Source: Icerya purchasi
Taxonomy: Eukaryota; Arthropoda; Insecta; Hemiptera; Monophlebidae
Length of the DNA: 64,000 nucleotides
NCBI GenBank assembly: GCA_039619475.1
Contig: CM077116.1
Location: forward strand, 370,230,294-370,294,293
Direction of reading: 5' to 3'
The notes below the pieces were generated by a model. The model saw nothing but the letters and a program-made list of their open reading frames with translations, searched no databases and was not told the DNA's origin. How positions within the stretch are numbered: position 1 is the first letter of the stretch; each line of letters starts with the position of its first letter. Position numbers and translations under genes: made by a program. Below are positions 22,241 through 33,290 of this stretch, one piece after another.

Positions 22241-22889
22241 TACCGAGCGTCCAATGACAGCCTGACTTTTCCGTTCTTCGAAGCGAACTAAACCGAGAAA
22301 TGCGGTGACTTCCGGCTCTTGTTAAGAGTGGAATGGCATGAACGTGGGAGTCCAAAAAGAGGCTTTAACGAAAAACGGACTGAAAAAGTACACACGAAGC
22401 AAGTTTCGTGGCTTCTGGCACACCTCTCTTTAGGAGAACTTTTATACCGGAGCATTTCACAGACGGGGAAACTTTCTTGCCCGCTATATGGCAGCAGCAG
22501 AGTTTTACGGGAGCGAACGTTTCGCTGTGGAAGCGGTTGTATTGGATAAAGCAAATAAAACGTCAGCCGACACCGACACGTTAACGAGTTTAATAGCCTT
22601 TTTTCTCTTCCTTTTTAAATTCTGTCGAGCACGGTATGAGTCATGCGTCAAAGGGGTGACAGGCACTATTATACCATTGTAGCGGAACGAAAATTAGTTA
22701 GAAACGGAACAGGAGTTATTTTCAATCGATTACAGAGACGGCATTGGTAAGCGTAGTTAGGTTACAGTTAAAAATCAAACGTAAGTAGAAAAAGTTTTGT
22801 CGCTGGTTAATGTTCCTTTTTTTTTTTTTTTCTTTTTGGGGCTCGATTAACCGAGATACCCATGACTACTAGACTGTATTAGAAATTAA
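22241..22889. other. G+C-richer patch with overlapping open frames, unidentified
   Basis: Between 22288 and 22682 three overlapping frames of 64-88 codons are open on both strands. This is the pattern of locally stop-poor, G+C-richer sequence rather than a gene. No motif was recognised. A T run follows near 22818-22833. Confidence 0.4.
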
Positions 22890-23830
22890 ATTTTAATCAG
22901 GGGTCAGAGATTGATGAAAGAAAGGAGGCAAGAATAGAAACTAAATGTAGGAAACATTATAGGGATGAGCGTACAGGATATAACGTTCGGAGAAAAGATT
23001 GGAACATTCAAACAGCACGTGGCCAGGATCACAAATCAGTAAAGTGCAAAGGACACAATAAGGGGACAATAAAAGGCAAAACAATACCGAGAAGATGGGA
23101 GAAAATTGTTATTGAACGACATAGCAATAATGAAAAAAAACGTTTAAAGGTAAGAAAATAATGGAACCAAGAACAAGGAGGGGCTCTAGGCTGAATAGAA
23201 AAGTAAAGTGAGTTAGGATTAGAAAAAGAGCGACGATATACATCCGACCAAAGTCTGACATGATTTCTTTAAAGAGGGGAAAAACAGGAATCTTTTTAAC
23301 AAAATGAGGAGCTACGCTGAGCGAGCCAAGGAATCTCTCGTTATCGTCAATACGTGCATGACTTGGAATTGAATGTAAATGGAATAGGAAAGAGAAAGAC
23401 TATAGATGAGAGAACGTAAACGGAAAACAATAAAGTTAAATGAATGTGAGGGGAAAGGGAGAGGATTTAGCTTGAAGAACAGTTCTGGGATCCGAAATGA
23501 TTAGGTATCTATCAGGGAGTATCGAGTTGTGGAAGTAAATATAACTGCTCGTAGAAAAGCGCAAAGTCCGCGCAGAAGATGGAACCAGAAACCGGCAACT
23601 TGAAGGATTCAGAGGAATTACTGGATGGGGAGAAAAAGGAAGCACTTGCAACCATCAGTAAATACTAAAGAATGACGAGGAAATGAGGAATTAATAACGG
23701 TAGGGAATTCCATCGATTCCAGATGAGAATTCGGACGCATTATGTAAGGAAACTGTTGGTGGAGCTCACTGATATGAAAGGAAGAGGTAAGAAAATGAAA
23801 AGAGAGGTTAGCAGTTGACGTTAACATCGT
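22890..23830 (-). pseudogene. Non-LTR retrotransposon RNase H and C-terminal region, copy 1
   Basis: Read on the minus strand, this is the end of a LINE polyprotein of the RNase H-bearing groups (R1/I/Jockey/LOA-like). In order: PRHSLVFTDGCKC, where the aspartate of FTDG is the first RNase H active-site residue; GFWFHLLRGLCAFLRA; ISDPRTVLQAKSSPFPL; PSHARIDDNE followed, one frame over, by DSLARSA, the usual closing motif of the domain; then CDPGHVLFECSNL, a CxxxH...C knuckle seen at LINE C-termini. RNase H would remove the RNA strand after first-strand synthesis. Several stops and frame shifts break the reading. The RT and endonuclease parts are absent upstream (above 23830). It is purine-rich on the plus strand and matches the copy at 40509-41260. 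Confidence 0.82.
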
Positions 23831-24549
23831 TTCCTCGAGGCTTGGAACTTAAGTAGAGGCGAATGAGTCAATAAAGACAGAGAGGTTGTCAGCAGAAGGG
23901 AATAGAGACGTGATCACTTCCAAAGATGCCATCCAAAGTTGTTCAGCTGAATGGTAATTGGTTTCGTTTCAAAACCCTAAAATTCGACCCCGAAAGATAC
24001 GACGAACGTAAAACCAATCGATCGCTTTATTTTAATAAAAATGCCGCAATATAAATGTTTTTACAACTAAAATATTATTCGAATACATACGCGCCGATGT
24101 AAAATGAAAAGTATACAGAAGTGATGGATGTAAAATATCCCCGGGCGGTCGAAAATGCCTCGAATAAACAATTTAATGGCACTACCATCAGTCGGAAGAT
24201 GCGATTCCCACGGAAAATAAGTACATTTTTGAAAGTTCACGAGAAATTGTACCGTCGCCTTTTAAACTCTTCCTTCAGTTTTAAAAGATACTCGGACCTT
24301 AAATCAGTTCACGATGGAGTAAAAAGTGCTGACTGCGTAAAACTTAATTTGCTCCATCTTAAATGCGAACTATGTATAAAAACTGTTGGAAAAAATTGCC
24401 CTCTGGCTTCACGCGTCCATTTCGGTTAAAATTACTCTAGCGCATTTAAAACTCCTTTTTTTATCGTATCACAATGTTCCTCCATGTAAGCTTTTTTATC
24501 GATTCCATTTCAATATCGTTTCAAAAATTTTATTTTTATTAGTTTTGAT

Positions 24550-24589
<40 letters not shown>

Positions 24590-25788
24590 GTACACACTAA
24601 CAATAATTGCAACTTTTAAATTACGAGTATATTACTACTTAAAAACTGTCGCGCATTTTTCAAAATTATATTTCGATTTAAATATTGTACACTTCTTTTT
24701 GTTTTATAATAACATTTTAAAAATACTATTTTGGAAATTTAAAAATTCCTAGGTAAGAAATAATTATTAATACAAAAAAAAAAAAAAAAAAAAAAAAAAA
24801 TAAAAATAAAAAAAAGTCTCAAAATACTAGAAAAAAAAAACACGACGCAAAAAAAAAATAAAATTTACAGGGCATAAATAGAAATGCAAATTAATTTTCA
24901 AATTTAAATTCGATTTTTAAATTATTTTTTTCTGCGAATAGTTACACATTCTGGAATTAACAGATCCTTCTACCAAAGCAGGCGCGAGTTTCGAGAAAAT
25001 TGTAACCACAAAAATCAGGCAGAATTAGGTGAAATGTTTTAAAGTTGCAACCAAAACTGACGGGGAATGTAGCTTAGAAAGGCATGCGTGCAACTTGCGC
25101 CGCAAATAAAAACAAATTAAATTCAGCCGAATGAGACTATTCTGAAAAAATGTTAAGCTCGGGTTAACGGGATGGGGCCGAAATGCCGGAAGATGCAGCT
25201 TTAGAAGGGAATAAGCACAAATTGCAAAGTCCGTAGCGCAAATAATAAACGTGAATTAAGTTTAATCGACCGAGATTATTTCAGAGCCGAATTTAGGCAG
25301 ACTACCGTTAGTTTCGATAAAAAAGTGAAAATATCTCTCGGAAGAGCGGAAACGGTAAAACTTACGGGACGAAATAAACACAAATTGAGGCAATTAAGAC
25401 TTTTATCAAGTTAAAATTTGTTTTGAAGGGCAAATAGTCTATTCAATTCTTTAAGCGGCCCGGCTGTTGAAATACTTTTTGCAATTTACAAAAAATTTAA
25501 GGCTAAACGATCGTTATAAAGGTAGTTTTCCCGTTATCTGCTACCGCCTACATTCCCCGGGTCTCTCAAAATTGGGGTGGCCGTATTTTTGTCGCTGCAT
25601 TCGGTATTATCTCTATAATGATTTATTTTGTCAAATGTCCGCGCCAATTACTGAGAGTTATTAACAGCGAATCCGAGAAATTCAAATTTTCCAACTTAGG
25701 AGGAAAAGAAACTAACAAAAATCTAAAGAATGCAAAGAATGCAACAAAAAAATGGGAAAAAAGACACGTTTTTTTATTTATTTTTTTT
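23831..25788. other. No gene seen; long T and A runs
   Basis: Includes a T run of about 35 at 24550-24586 and A-rich blocks at 24774-24860. The 102-codon plus-strand frame at 24121-24429 has no recognisable domain. The RT part of the LINE at 22890-23830 is not visible here. Confidence 0.5.
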
Positions 25789-25790
25789 TA

Positions 25791-26897
25791 GTTTTCCGAA
25801 TATTGTCCCTTAATTTATGTGTTAACTAAGCAACATTTGCGGGAGGTTTTAGTTTTCTTCTTTAATCGGAAAAAAGTTGCAGCTGCATCGAATGCTCGAG
25901 GAAGTTTATGGTGACAATGCTCTAACTGATAAATCATGTAGGGAATGGTTTCGACGTTTTAATTTCAGCGTTGAAGACAAGCCTCGCTCTGGACAGCCAA
26001 AAAAATTTGAAGACAAAGAATTGCATTACTCGATGAAGATCCGAGTCGAATGCAAGAGAAGCTTGCAGAATCATCGAGAGTTACTCAATAATCAGAGTTT
26101 TGGTATGATTAGAAATCCATAGGAATGATTCGAAAGCAAGGCAATTGGGTGCCTCATGAACTGAAATCGAGAGACGTTGAAAGATGATTTTTCACAAGTG
26201 AACACAGCTAATTTAAAGGCAACAAATAAAGGTTTTTTTTACATCGGATTGTGACTAGGGATGAGAAATGGGTATTCTACGACAGTCCCAAGAAGAAAGA
26301 ATACTACGCTATGCCCGGTCAATCATTGCCATCGACCTCAACATCAACACCGAAGCCGAACATTCATGGTTCGAAAGTCGCGTATCCTACACTACGAGCT
26401 GCTGCAACTTGGCGATTCCATTACGAGCAATCGGTATAGGCTACAATTGGTATGTTTCAGCCGTGCATTACGAGAAAAACGGTCGAAATACGAGGAAAGA
26501 CACGATACAAAGTTATTCTTTTGCATAACAACGCTCGACCTCATGTTGTAAAATGCATAAAAAAATATATGGAAACGCTCAAGTGCGATATTTTACCGCA
26601 CCCGCCGTATTGGCCAGACATTGTTCCTTCTGATTACCGGTTGTTTCGACAGATGCAGCACGATTTGGCAGGTAAACGGGTTCACTTCTTTCGCGGAAAT
26701 CAAAAATTGGCTTCTAACTTAAATCGTCTCAAAAGATGAGGAGACATTTCTTCGAAATGGAATTCGATAATTACCGGAGAAGTGTGGGAAAAAGTAGTAG
26801 CCAGTGATGAACAATACTTCGATTAATTTGTTCATTTAATTTTGTTCTAAAATAAATTCCTTTTTTCACCAAAAAAAAAAAAAAAAACGGACCGAAC
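25791..26897 (+). mobile_element. mariner (Cecropia-type) transposon, inactive
   Basis: The ends are GTTTTCCGAA on the left and the complement of GTTCGGTCCG on the right. They are preceded and followed by TA (25789-25790 and 26898-26899), as expected for Tc1/mariner insertion. The length of about 1.1 kb is short for a ~1.3-kb mariner, consistent with internal deletion. The right end includes an A run of about 17 just inside the terminal repeat. The broken transposase is annotated separately. Confidence 0.85.
25877..26826 (+). pseudogene. mariner transposase (SETMAR-like), frameshifted
   Basis: A mariner transposase is a cut-and-paste enzyme that binds its terminal repeats through helix-turn-helix domains and cuts with a D,D34D catalytic triad. 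Seen in order: the N-terminal helix-turn-helix part (LEEVYGDNALTDKSCREWF, FSVEDKPRSGQPKKFEDKE); then, after frame breaks, GMIRKQGNWVPHELKSRDVE; VTRDEKWVFYDSPKKKE, holding the first aspartate; STSTPKPNIHGSKV; RYRLQLVCFSRALREKRSKY; VILLHNNARPH, where the second aspartate of HDNARPH is now asparagine; YWPDIVPSDYRLFRQMQHDL, holding the third aspartate; and EVWEKVVASDEQYFD at the C-terminus. The reading needs several frame changes and passes stops. With the D-to-N change at the triad it cannot be active. Confidence 0.93.
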
Positions 26898-26899
26898 TA

Positions 26900-27428
26900 A
26901 TTTTTACTTTCAATAAAATTAAATAACGGAAAAAATTTAAAAAATATATATAAACATTTACAGAAATTACATGTTTTTTTTTTATTTTATTTTCTTGACA
27001 ATAGTAAACGGTGAAATGATACTGAGACGATCATTATATATTTTGATCGTTCGAAATAGGCTTGACTTTGGAATTTTATTTCGATTTATTTGCTTTTATA
27101 AAAAAATTCTGAATGATGCGTATGGAAAATTCGCAGATTCTTCGTAGCGAATTATTAGCTTCCTGCTAGCGTAAAAAAAACCAAAAAGTATTTACTTTCA
27201 GGTAATATATAAAGTGTTACAAGTTCAAAGACCTGAAGCGGGATAATTTTTGATCAGTTCGATCGTTTTCAAATAATAGATTCTAAAAACATTGCATTTT
27301 TAAAACAAAACTGATTTTGCGATTACCCGCAAAAATTTAATAATAACGCGCTAAAAAAATAAAAAATAATTGCAAATATGAAATAAGTAAATTCGCCTTA
27401 TTATAAACAAAAACAAAAATACGCATGT
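26900..27428. other. No gene seen
   Basis: AT-rich sequence between the mariner and a hairpin element. No motif was recognised. Confidence 0.5.
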
Positions 27429-27594
27429 AAAATTAAAATAAATACCTCGATTTAAGGAAACGTTTTATAGTCCATCATCAGAGCTAATAACAACGCAGAG
27501 TGCACTCGATTAAAACCAAAAACACATTACGTGTACTACTAATGATGATGGGCTATAGAACGTTTTCTTAAATCGAGGTATTTATTCTAATTTA
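27429..27594. repeat. Palindromic element, ~52-bp arms
   Basis: The left arm (AATACCTCGATTTAAGGAAA, then CGTTTTATAGTCCATCATCA) pairs with the right arm (TGATGATGGGCTATAGAACG, then TTTTCTTAAATCGAGGTATT) with few mismatches around a ~62-bp loop. In reverse complement the left arm reads TCTGATGATGGACTATAAAA. That is similar to the CTGATGA box of hammerhead-like motifs in some retroelements, but the GAAA box is not intact. No coding sequence is present. Confidence 0.82.
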
Positions 27595-29779
27595 TTAATA
27601 GAATGTTTAATTTATACTTATTTATTGTTTAATTTTAAGGAATTTATTTATAAAAAAATCGTACAATTCCTTTTTATGAAAACACAAAGTTTGCACAAAA
27701 TATAATATTGTTATTCTTCTTTTGCGTATATGTCGTTAATTAAAGTACGTTCAATTCCTATTTTGTAAGTTTAAACTGATGAAACTCATCTCGTCACAAT
27801 AAAAAGCCCAGAAATTACAAATTTTTTCAAAAGTCAATGTTCAATGCCCCATTTTTATACATATTAAAGAGACCGAAGAGCAGTATACTTGACAATTAAA
27901 AGGTTCTAAAGCAGTAAAAATTGTACATATATTTTTGAAAGTCTACGTATCTAACAGTAAAATATTATAAAATTAACAAAAGTTAAATACAACAATCGTT
28001 ATTAATATTGCGAAAAAAAAACAAAAAAGAAAAAAACAAAATTGTGTATTTCGTTATCCTAATATAAATTAGCATTTAACATTGGTTTGAGAAAAAATTA
28101 GCGAAATCATAAAAAAAAAAAAAAAACCAAATATAAAATACCCGATTGAAAAATTCGTAAATCAGGAAAGAGTATTTTCTTCAGCGTTGTCTATTCCAGC
28201 ACATGAATTGTGTGTCCATTTCAGTTTTGGCAAACTATTCGCCCTTTAATGGAAGTAGAATAGAGATTATCGCACTTTTGTACTTTTTTACATTTTCTTT
28301 TCTTTTTGGGCATAGCGTTCTTCTTTTAGAATTTCGGCTTTTTCTTATTGACACTGAAATTCAGCCTTTTTCTAGCTCGCTCTTCCGTTTATTCTTTTTC
28401 TTGGTTTTTTGTCAATATTGATGTTGCAACTTATAAAGATGTTAATACTTCTTTTTTCCGATTGTTCTTCCTTCATCCGTTACAACTTACGGAAGAGTAT
28501 CTTTCGGAGAAACATTTGGAAACTCAATCCCCAGCGGGTGTTAAAAAAGAAAGTTCGTCAAAATTAGTTTTGCATACCGTTGGCATTCCTCCTTCAGCAG
28601 TAATATTGTGTTATGCTGCACTTGCTTAACGAACATAGGAGGATTAGATTCAATTTTGCTCCGACCTGGTCTGCTTCAGGTGGAATATGATGCAGGAAAT
28701 TGACGCATTTAGTTTCAGAAACGAAAAAAAAATTCGATACCGTAAATTAACCGTTAAAAGTATATTTAAAATCTCTCAGCGGATGCATCACGTAAAATTA
28801 TACTGAACTGGAAAGTAGAATTCGTTCGTAATAACTTTTTAGGTGATACAAAACACTTTTTATTTTACCGCGCGTTCGCCAACTCACTGTGATCTCTGAA
28901 GATGATATGTTGTTAAAGATGGTCTATTTTATAATAGTTGCTATTATTTTCGTTAGATTCTGTATATGTTCTATATTTTGGTCTCTGCTGATAATTTGCT
29001 TCTTTTTTTTCTTCGAACTCACGCGGCTAATTGGAGGCAATTAGCCAAGACAGGAAAATTCGCACATACGAAGCCCGTTGTTGCAGATGACTAGCGTTAT
29101 ATTGGTGTACACTTCTTTTTTTTTTTTTTTAATTACTTCTTTATAGACTTATTATTATTTTTTATTGACTTAAATCACATACGAAATACTAATTCGCGAA
29201 ACGAATTTTTTTGAGAATCAATCAACTTCGGACCGAAGAAGTAGGATTTTGTTTTTTAGCATGTTATTTTTTTCTCTCGAAGGTGCTTCTAAATGTAATA
29301 GTCGCAATAATAAGAAGTATTCTTCAATTTTCCTTTAATCTATTTTATAATAATTTTATAAACTTTTATTCAGTAAAAAAAATGTATCAATCAGAAAAAG
29401 ACAATGGTTTAATATTGTTACATTCCTCCGAAATTGCGATAACCGTACGCGAAATTACAATACTTTAAAAACACACTACGGCTGGAGAGCAGGCTGAGCA
29501 TGCTGTAGCAAACTTCTCGTCGAAGGAGAGCAACGACTAGACTCTAAAAGTACAACGACGACCATCGGCAAACGAACCAAAAGCCGACATGCAAAATTTT
29601 TCCCAAATAATCGAAAGATATCATCGAACCCGAATGCTTTAATGCAGCTACGTGCCGCGGAATAGTAAATTACGTTAACCAAACACAACAATGAGATATG
29701 TATACACACCAACACATTCTCGTTCCCCCAGCACCGCTATACGCAACCTCAACGTTGTTGCCGCATACAAATACAAGGA
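27595..29779. other. No gene seen
   Basis: AT-rich with A/T runs (28014-28042, 28108-28126, 29110-29130). Open frames at 28203-28629 and 29211-29468 show no family resemblance. Confidence 0.5.
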
Positions 29780-29995
29780 ACAATTTGCTAGCCGATGTAA
29801 TAACGAAAGTTATTAACGTACTGTTTAAATAATATTGTATTATCCTCAGGAATGGAAATTAAGTAAAACTGTTATAATACCTAAAATAAATAAAAGTCCG
29901 AACTTGTCAACTTCATAGAGAGCTATGTGATTATCTAATTTCAGTAAAATTTATGAAAAATGTATTCTTAATAAATTAAAAGAATTTGCAGGAAA

Positions 29996-30000
<5 letters not shown>
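29780..30000 (+). pseudogene. Non-LTR retrotransposon RT N-terminal fragment (Jockey/CR1-like)
   Basis: The plus strand reads DVITKVINVLFK, then EWKLSKTVIIPKINKSPN, and after a stop RAM..SNFSKIYEKCILNKLKEF. This is the start of an RT fingers region, normally WKxAxVxPIxKxGxxxxxxxYRPISLLSxxSKxxEKxxxxRL. The typical SYRPIS block is degraded to S*RAM*L. Only ~70 residues survive before an A-rich tract and a ~56-bp repeat (30034-30089). It could be a 5'-and-3'-truncated copy or an internally deleted one. Confidence 0.72.
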
Positions 30001-30026
<26 letters not shown>

Positions 30027-30033
30027 GAAAATT

Positions 30034-30087
30034 GGTTAATAAACAGAGGAGAAAAAGGGGTACTGAACTGTTTTGTCTTTGCCTATT

Positions 30088-30089
<2 letters not shown>
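30034..30089 (+). repeat. ~60-bp interspersed repeat, copy 2, followed by (CATA/TA)n
   Basis: GGTTAATAAACAGAGGAGAA, then ACTGTTTTGTCTTTGC as in 1563-1628. Here it sits between an A-rich tract behind an RT fossil and a CATATA/TATA microsatellite (about 30090-30145). It could be the 3' end of that LINE or an independent short element. Confidence 0.7.
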
Positions 30090-30121
<32 letters not shown>

Positions 30122-30239
30122 TATATATATATGTATATATATAGATTTTCATAATTGATCCAGTAACTACATTTCGGTATTCGCGGTTCACCACGCTATT
30201 AATCTCCAAAGAAAATAACATTAACAGTTAGGTATAATG

Positions 30240-32395
30240 CAGTGGCGGCTCGTGAATAACAGAAGTGGAGGTTCACAATTAAATATATTAACTATATTGT
30301 ATGTATGTACATGTATGTGTGTGTGTAACTGCATATGTGTGCGCATAATATTAATAATTTTCAGTTAAAAGTCTTGTCAACAAAATATATTCTTCTATCT
30401 TTCTTTAAAGACAAAAAAAATCTATAACAGTTTCATGAAAGTTAGGAAAATTGTGGAACATTTGTTTTTCAATTGATAACATAGTTAAAGCATTTAGCCT
30501 ATCTTCACACATTGTGTTACATAAAAATGTTTTAATTCGTTTTAGTGTCAAAAAACTCAGTGAGAATATAATTAGCACTTTTTTTATCCTTAAGTAAAAT
30601 TACAATTTTAGGTAGAGAAACTACGTAACTATTAAAAATATTCAAATAAATATACGCGGTCCATCATTAAAAACTAAACTCTGTTCGCAATGATCGACTA
30701 TATATACATGTTCAAGATGTTAGTAGTATTTTTAATGATGATGTGGCTTCTACCAAAAATTTTTATTTCAATAATATGAACCGTTAGAGCTCATTACATA
30801 TTTTTATTTAAGTACATTAAAAAACAAACAAAAGTTAAAATTTTGCAAAAAGGTTTGTTGTTATTGTTTTTTAAGTCTATGTAATGTTTATATTTTATCG
30901 TTATTTTAATTTATCAATTATTACAATTATTTTGAATTTGCTTAAAAAGAAAAACAATTAAATTTTTATGCTAAAATATCCAGCCAACATCTTGAACAGT
31001 ATTTTTACTTAATGCATGTCTCACCAAAAGGAGTATAATAAAAGGACAAATTATAAGATACAGTAGAAATTAGTTATAAAAACATTCAAAGAGGTGAATA
31101 ATAATCTGGTCGTTATATCCCGTATCAAATAAAGCATTATAATTTTTTAATGTTCAAAATTTACTACTAATGAACAGTTCGTTATGAAAATGACACGAAA
31201 TATTTTATGGCATAAATTACCCTGAATAAGCAATCATTTATTTATAATTACAACTACACATATTTCTTAGTCAAAAACACGAACATCACACAATTTTTTT
31301 TTTTTTTTTTTTGTACATAAAAGTATGATAATAAAAAAACTTAAATCAGTATAAGGCGAGAGTAATAGAAAAGAAACTATACCAAAACGGAAGTGGTTTG
31401 ATATTTTCTTACTTTTGAAGAAATTTGTAATTTTTCGATTTTTTATTATAATAAAATAAGTATAGAGTAGTCTTTTTCGAATACTTTTTGTAATGGTCTT
31501 AGCACAGGTTTCCCCATCGATGTTATACATATTTATAATAAGCATTGTCACAGTAACAAAATAAGCAGAACAAAAAATAACAGTATATCTGTTCTGTTTG
31601 TATAAATTTCATTTCTTCATTGAAAAAGATCGAGGATGATGTTTTTGTTAAATTCATCTGCATAAATCTTTCATAGCTAAATATGCTAATTCGTATGCCA
31701 TTATAACCAATTTTTACTGTATTTCAATATTTAGAAATTATAATGTTGACAAATAGAATCACAGTAATTTTAAACACATAACTGTTTTTATTGTACTAAC
31801 TTGTATATGTATGCAACGCAATAACACAACCGATATAATATGGATGCAGTAATACACTTTTCTTATAAAATGAAAGTAAAAATAAACATATACATAAATA
31901 TACTCCGATCAAACTTTATTTCTTTCAAAATTCAAATATGGGTATAAGTAGTAAAAAAATGTAAACATATAATCATTTTATGAAAATTTATCGATTTATT
32001 CTGTTTATAATCAAATTCACTTTATTAAAGTACTGCTCACCTACAAAATATAATCCTGCAAGAATAAGGCCTATCATTTGGTTCACAATTCGGGTGTGCT
32101 CCAGCAAGCCGATGTAACACGTGCACTAACACAACATCATTTTCTGACACACCACAACATTATACTTACGTGATTTTCGATCGCACGTGCTACAAGTAGC
32201 CTTCACACTAAAATAATTCTAGACAAAATTTAATTACTTTTTAAAAATGTAAAATCAATTTATTTTTGACATTAATTTTACTAATAGCGATATGTAAATA
32301 ATAAATATAAATAAAAACATTGGATTCTATTTTTTTAAAGTTGAATCCAGGGTGTTCTCACGATCATATGTGAACACATGAACGAGCCGCCACTG
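30240..32395 (-). mobile_element. hAT transposon, internally decayed, 2.16 kb
   Basis: It is bounded by a perfect 14-bp terminal inverted repeat, CAGTGGCGGCTCGT at 30240 and ACGAGCCGCCACTG at 32382-32395, a typical hAT CAG...CTG end. The flanking octamers (GTATAATG and ATATTAAA) are only partly alike, so the target duplication has eroded or differs. The interior is strongly AT-rich, and only the C-terminus of a transposase is readable on the minus strand (30412-30610). A smaller internal inverted repeat (CCATCATTAAAAACTA against TAGTATTTTTAATGATGATG) lies at 30660-30746. Without its core domain it is non-autonomous. Confidence 0.83.
30412..30610 (-). pseudogene. hAT transposase C-terminal dimerisation region
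   Basis: On the minus strand one frame reads SLSFLTLKRIKTFLCNTM, CEDRLNALTMLSIEKQMF and HNFPNFHETVIDFF before a stop. This is the hAT family C-terminal dimerisation segment, usually [S/E]RSFSxLKxIKTxLRxTMxxxRLxxLxxLSIE. The closest type in memory is the ZMYM/DUF4371-like group. The frame is open over the ~60 residues. The RSFS serine-rich start is altered and no RNase H-like catalytic core is recognisable upstream. The gene would run from about 32 kb toward 30.4 kb inside the element at 30240-32395. Confidence 0.85.
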
Positions 32396-33106
32396 ATATT
32401 AAACAGCTAGTAAAAAATTTACGGCCGGTTAAATGCAATTAATAACACTTGTATTCGTAATGATTTATTTATGACGAAACATTAAAAAGAACTATTAATA
32501 ATATTCTGTCGCGCTAATTGTAAAACAATCTGTTATTTCAACAATGCACCTGTGACTGCTAAATTCGTTCAGAAGATCTATCGCTTTTCTAACACTGCAA
32601 CTTAATTTACAAGTGCGTTTCACAGTTGGTGTCTTTTTTTTTTTTTTTATTTCCAACTCGCACTAAAGCGATTTTGTGAATACGTACTGAGGAAATTTGC
32701 GACTAATTAATGTTAAATATACATATTCGTTGCTTTTTTTCTTCTTCGAATATCACTTTTTAATTAGCAAAAAGACGAATTGCACCGTCTATACTTCACG
32801 ACGTATTTGCTTACATTCTAAATTTAAAATACGATGAAGAATTTAATTAACAAACGTACGCGGCTGCCACGAATATTTCATTTAACATTTAAAATCACCT
32901 TATGAATAACATTACTTAGTCAACATTACTTAAAAGTCGTATACGTTAAAATAGGCAATTACAATTGCTCCGCTGCTTAGTTCGCCGGTCGAAAGGCTCA
33001 TCTAATACACTTCAGTTAAAACAATAAACAAGAAATATTTTTACACGAAATTTTGACGTCATCGTAGAAGATCGCTTATCAATGAGAGCAATATCCTTTT
33101 TTTTTG
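32396..33106. other. No gene seen
   Basis: AT-rich spacer between the hAT element and a hairpin. It contains a T run near 32634-32649. No motif was recognised. Confidence 0.5.
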
Positions 33107-33290
33107 TACAGTAATTAATTTTAAACACTAATTTAAAAGAATTATTTAATTTATCAAATACTCCGCCGACGCGTTTTAAAGACAAAGCTATCACGGGATG
33201 TGATCATGAAGCTTTGTCTTCGAAACGCGTGGGGGTATTTGATAAATTAAATAATTCTTTTAAATTGATGTTTAAAATCAATTACTATAC
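33107..33290. repeat. Palindromic element, ~82-bp near-perfect arms, 19-bp loop
   Basis: The arms at 33107-33190 and 33210-33290 pair almost throughout, for example TTTAAAAGAATTATTTAATT with its complement, and GACGCGTTTTAAAGACAAAGCT against AGCTTTGTCTTCGAAACGCG. The loop side contains GAAG-CTTTGT-CTTCGAAACGCGT, close to the same motif in 135-302. The rest is AT-rich. Its high arm identity suggests a recent or gene-converted structure. Confidence 0.9.

Noticed and set aside
22288..22682. Cluster of open frames on both strands as a host exon
   Set aside because: Three mutually overlapping frames without motif indicate a locally stop-poor stretch; no splice sites could be argued for one of them.
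28893..28925. TCTGAAGATGATATGTTGTTAAAG as a ribozyme-like motif
   Set aside because: The second box is missing and the stem does not pair.
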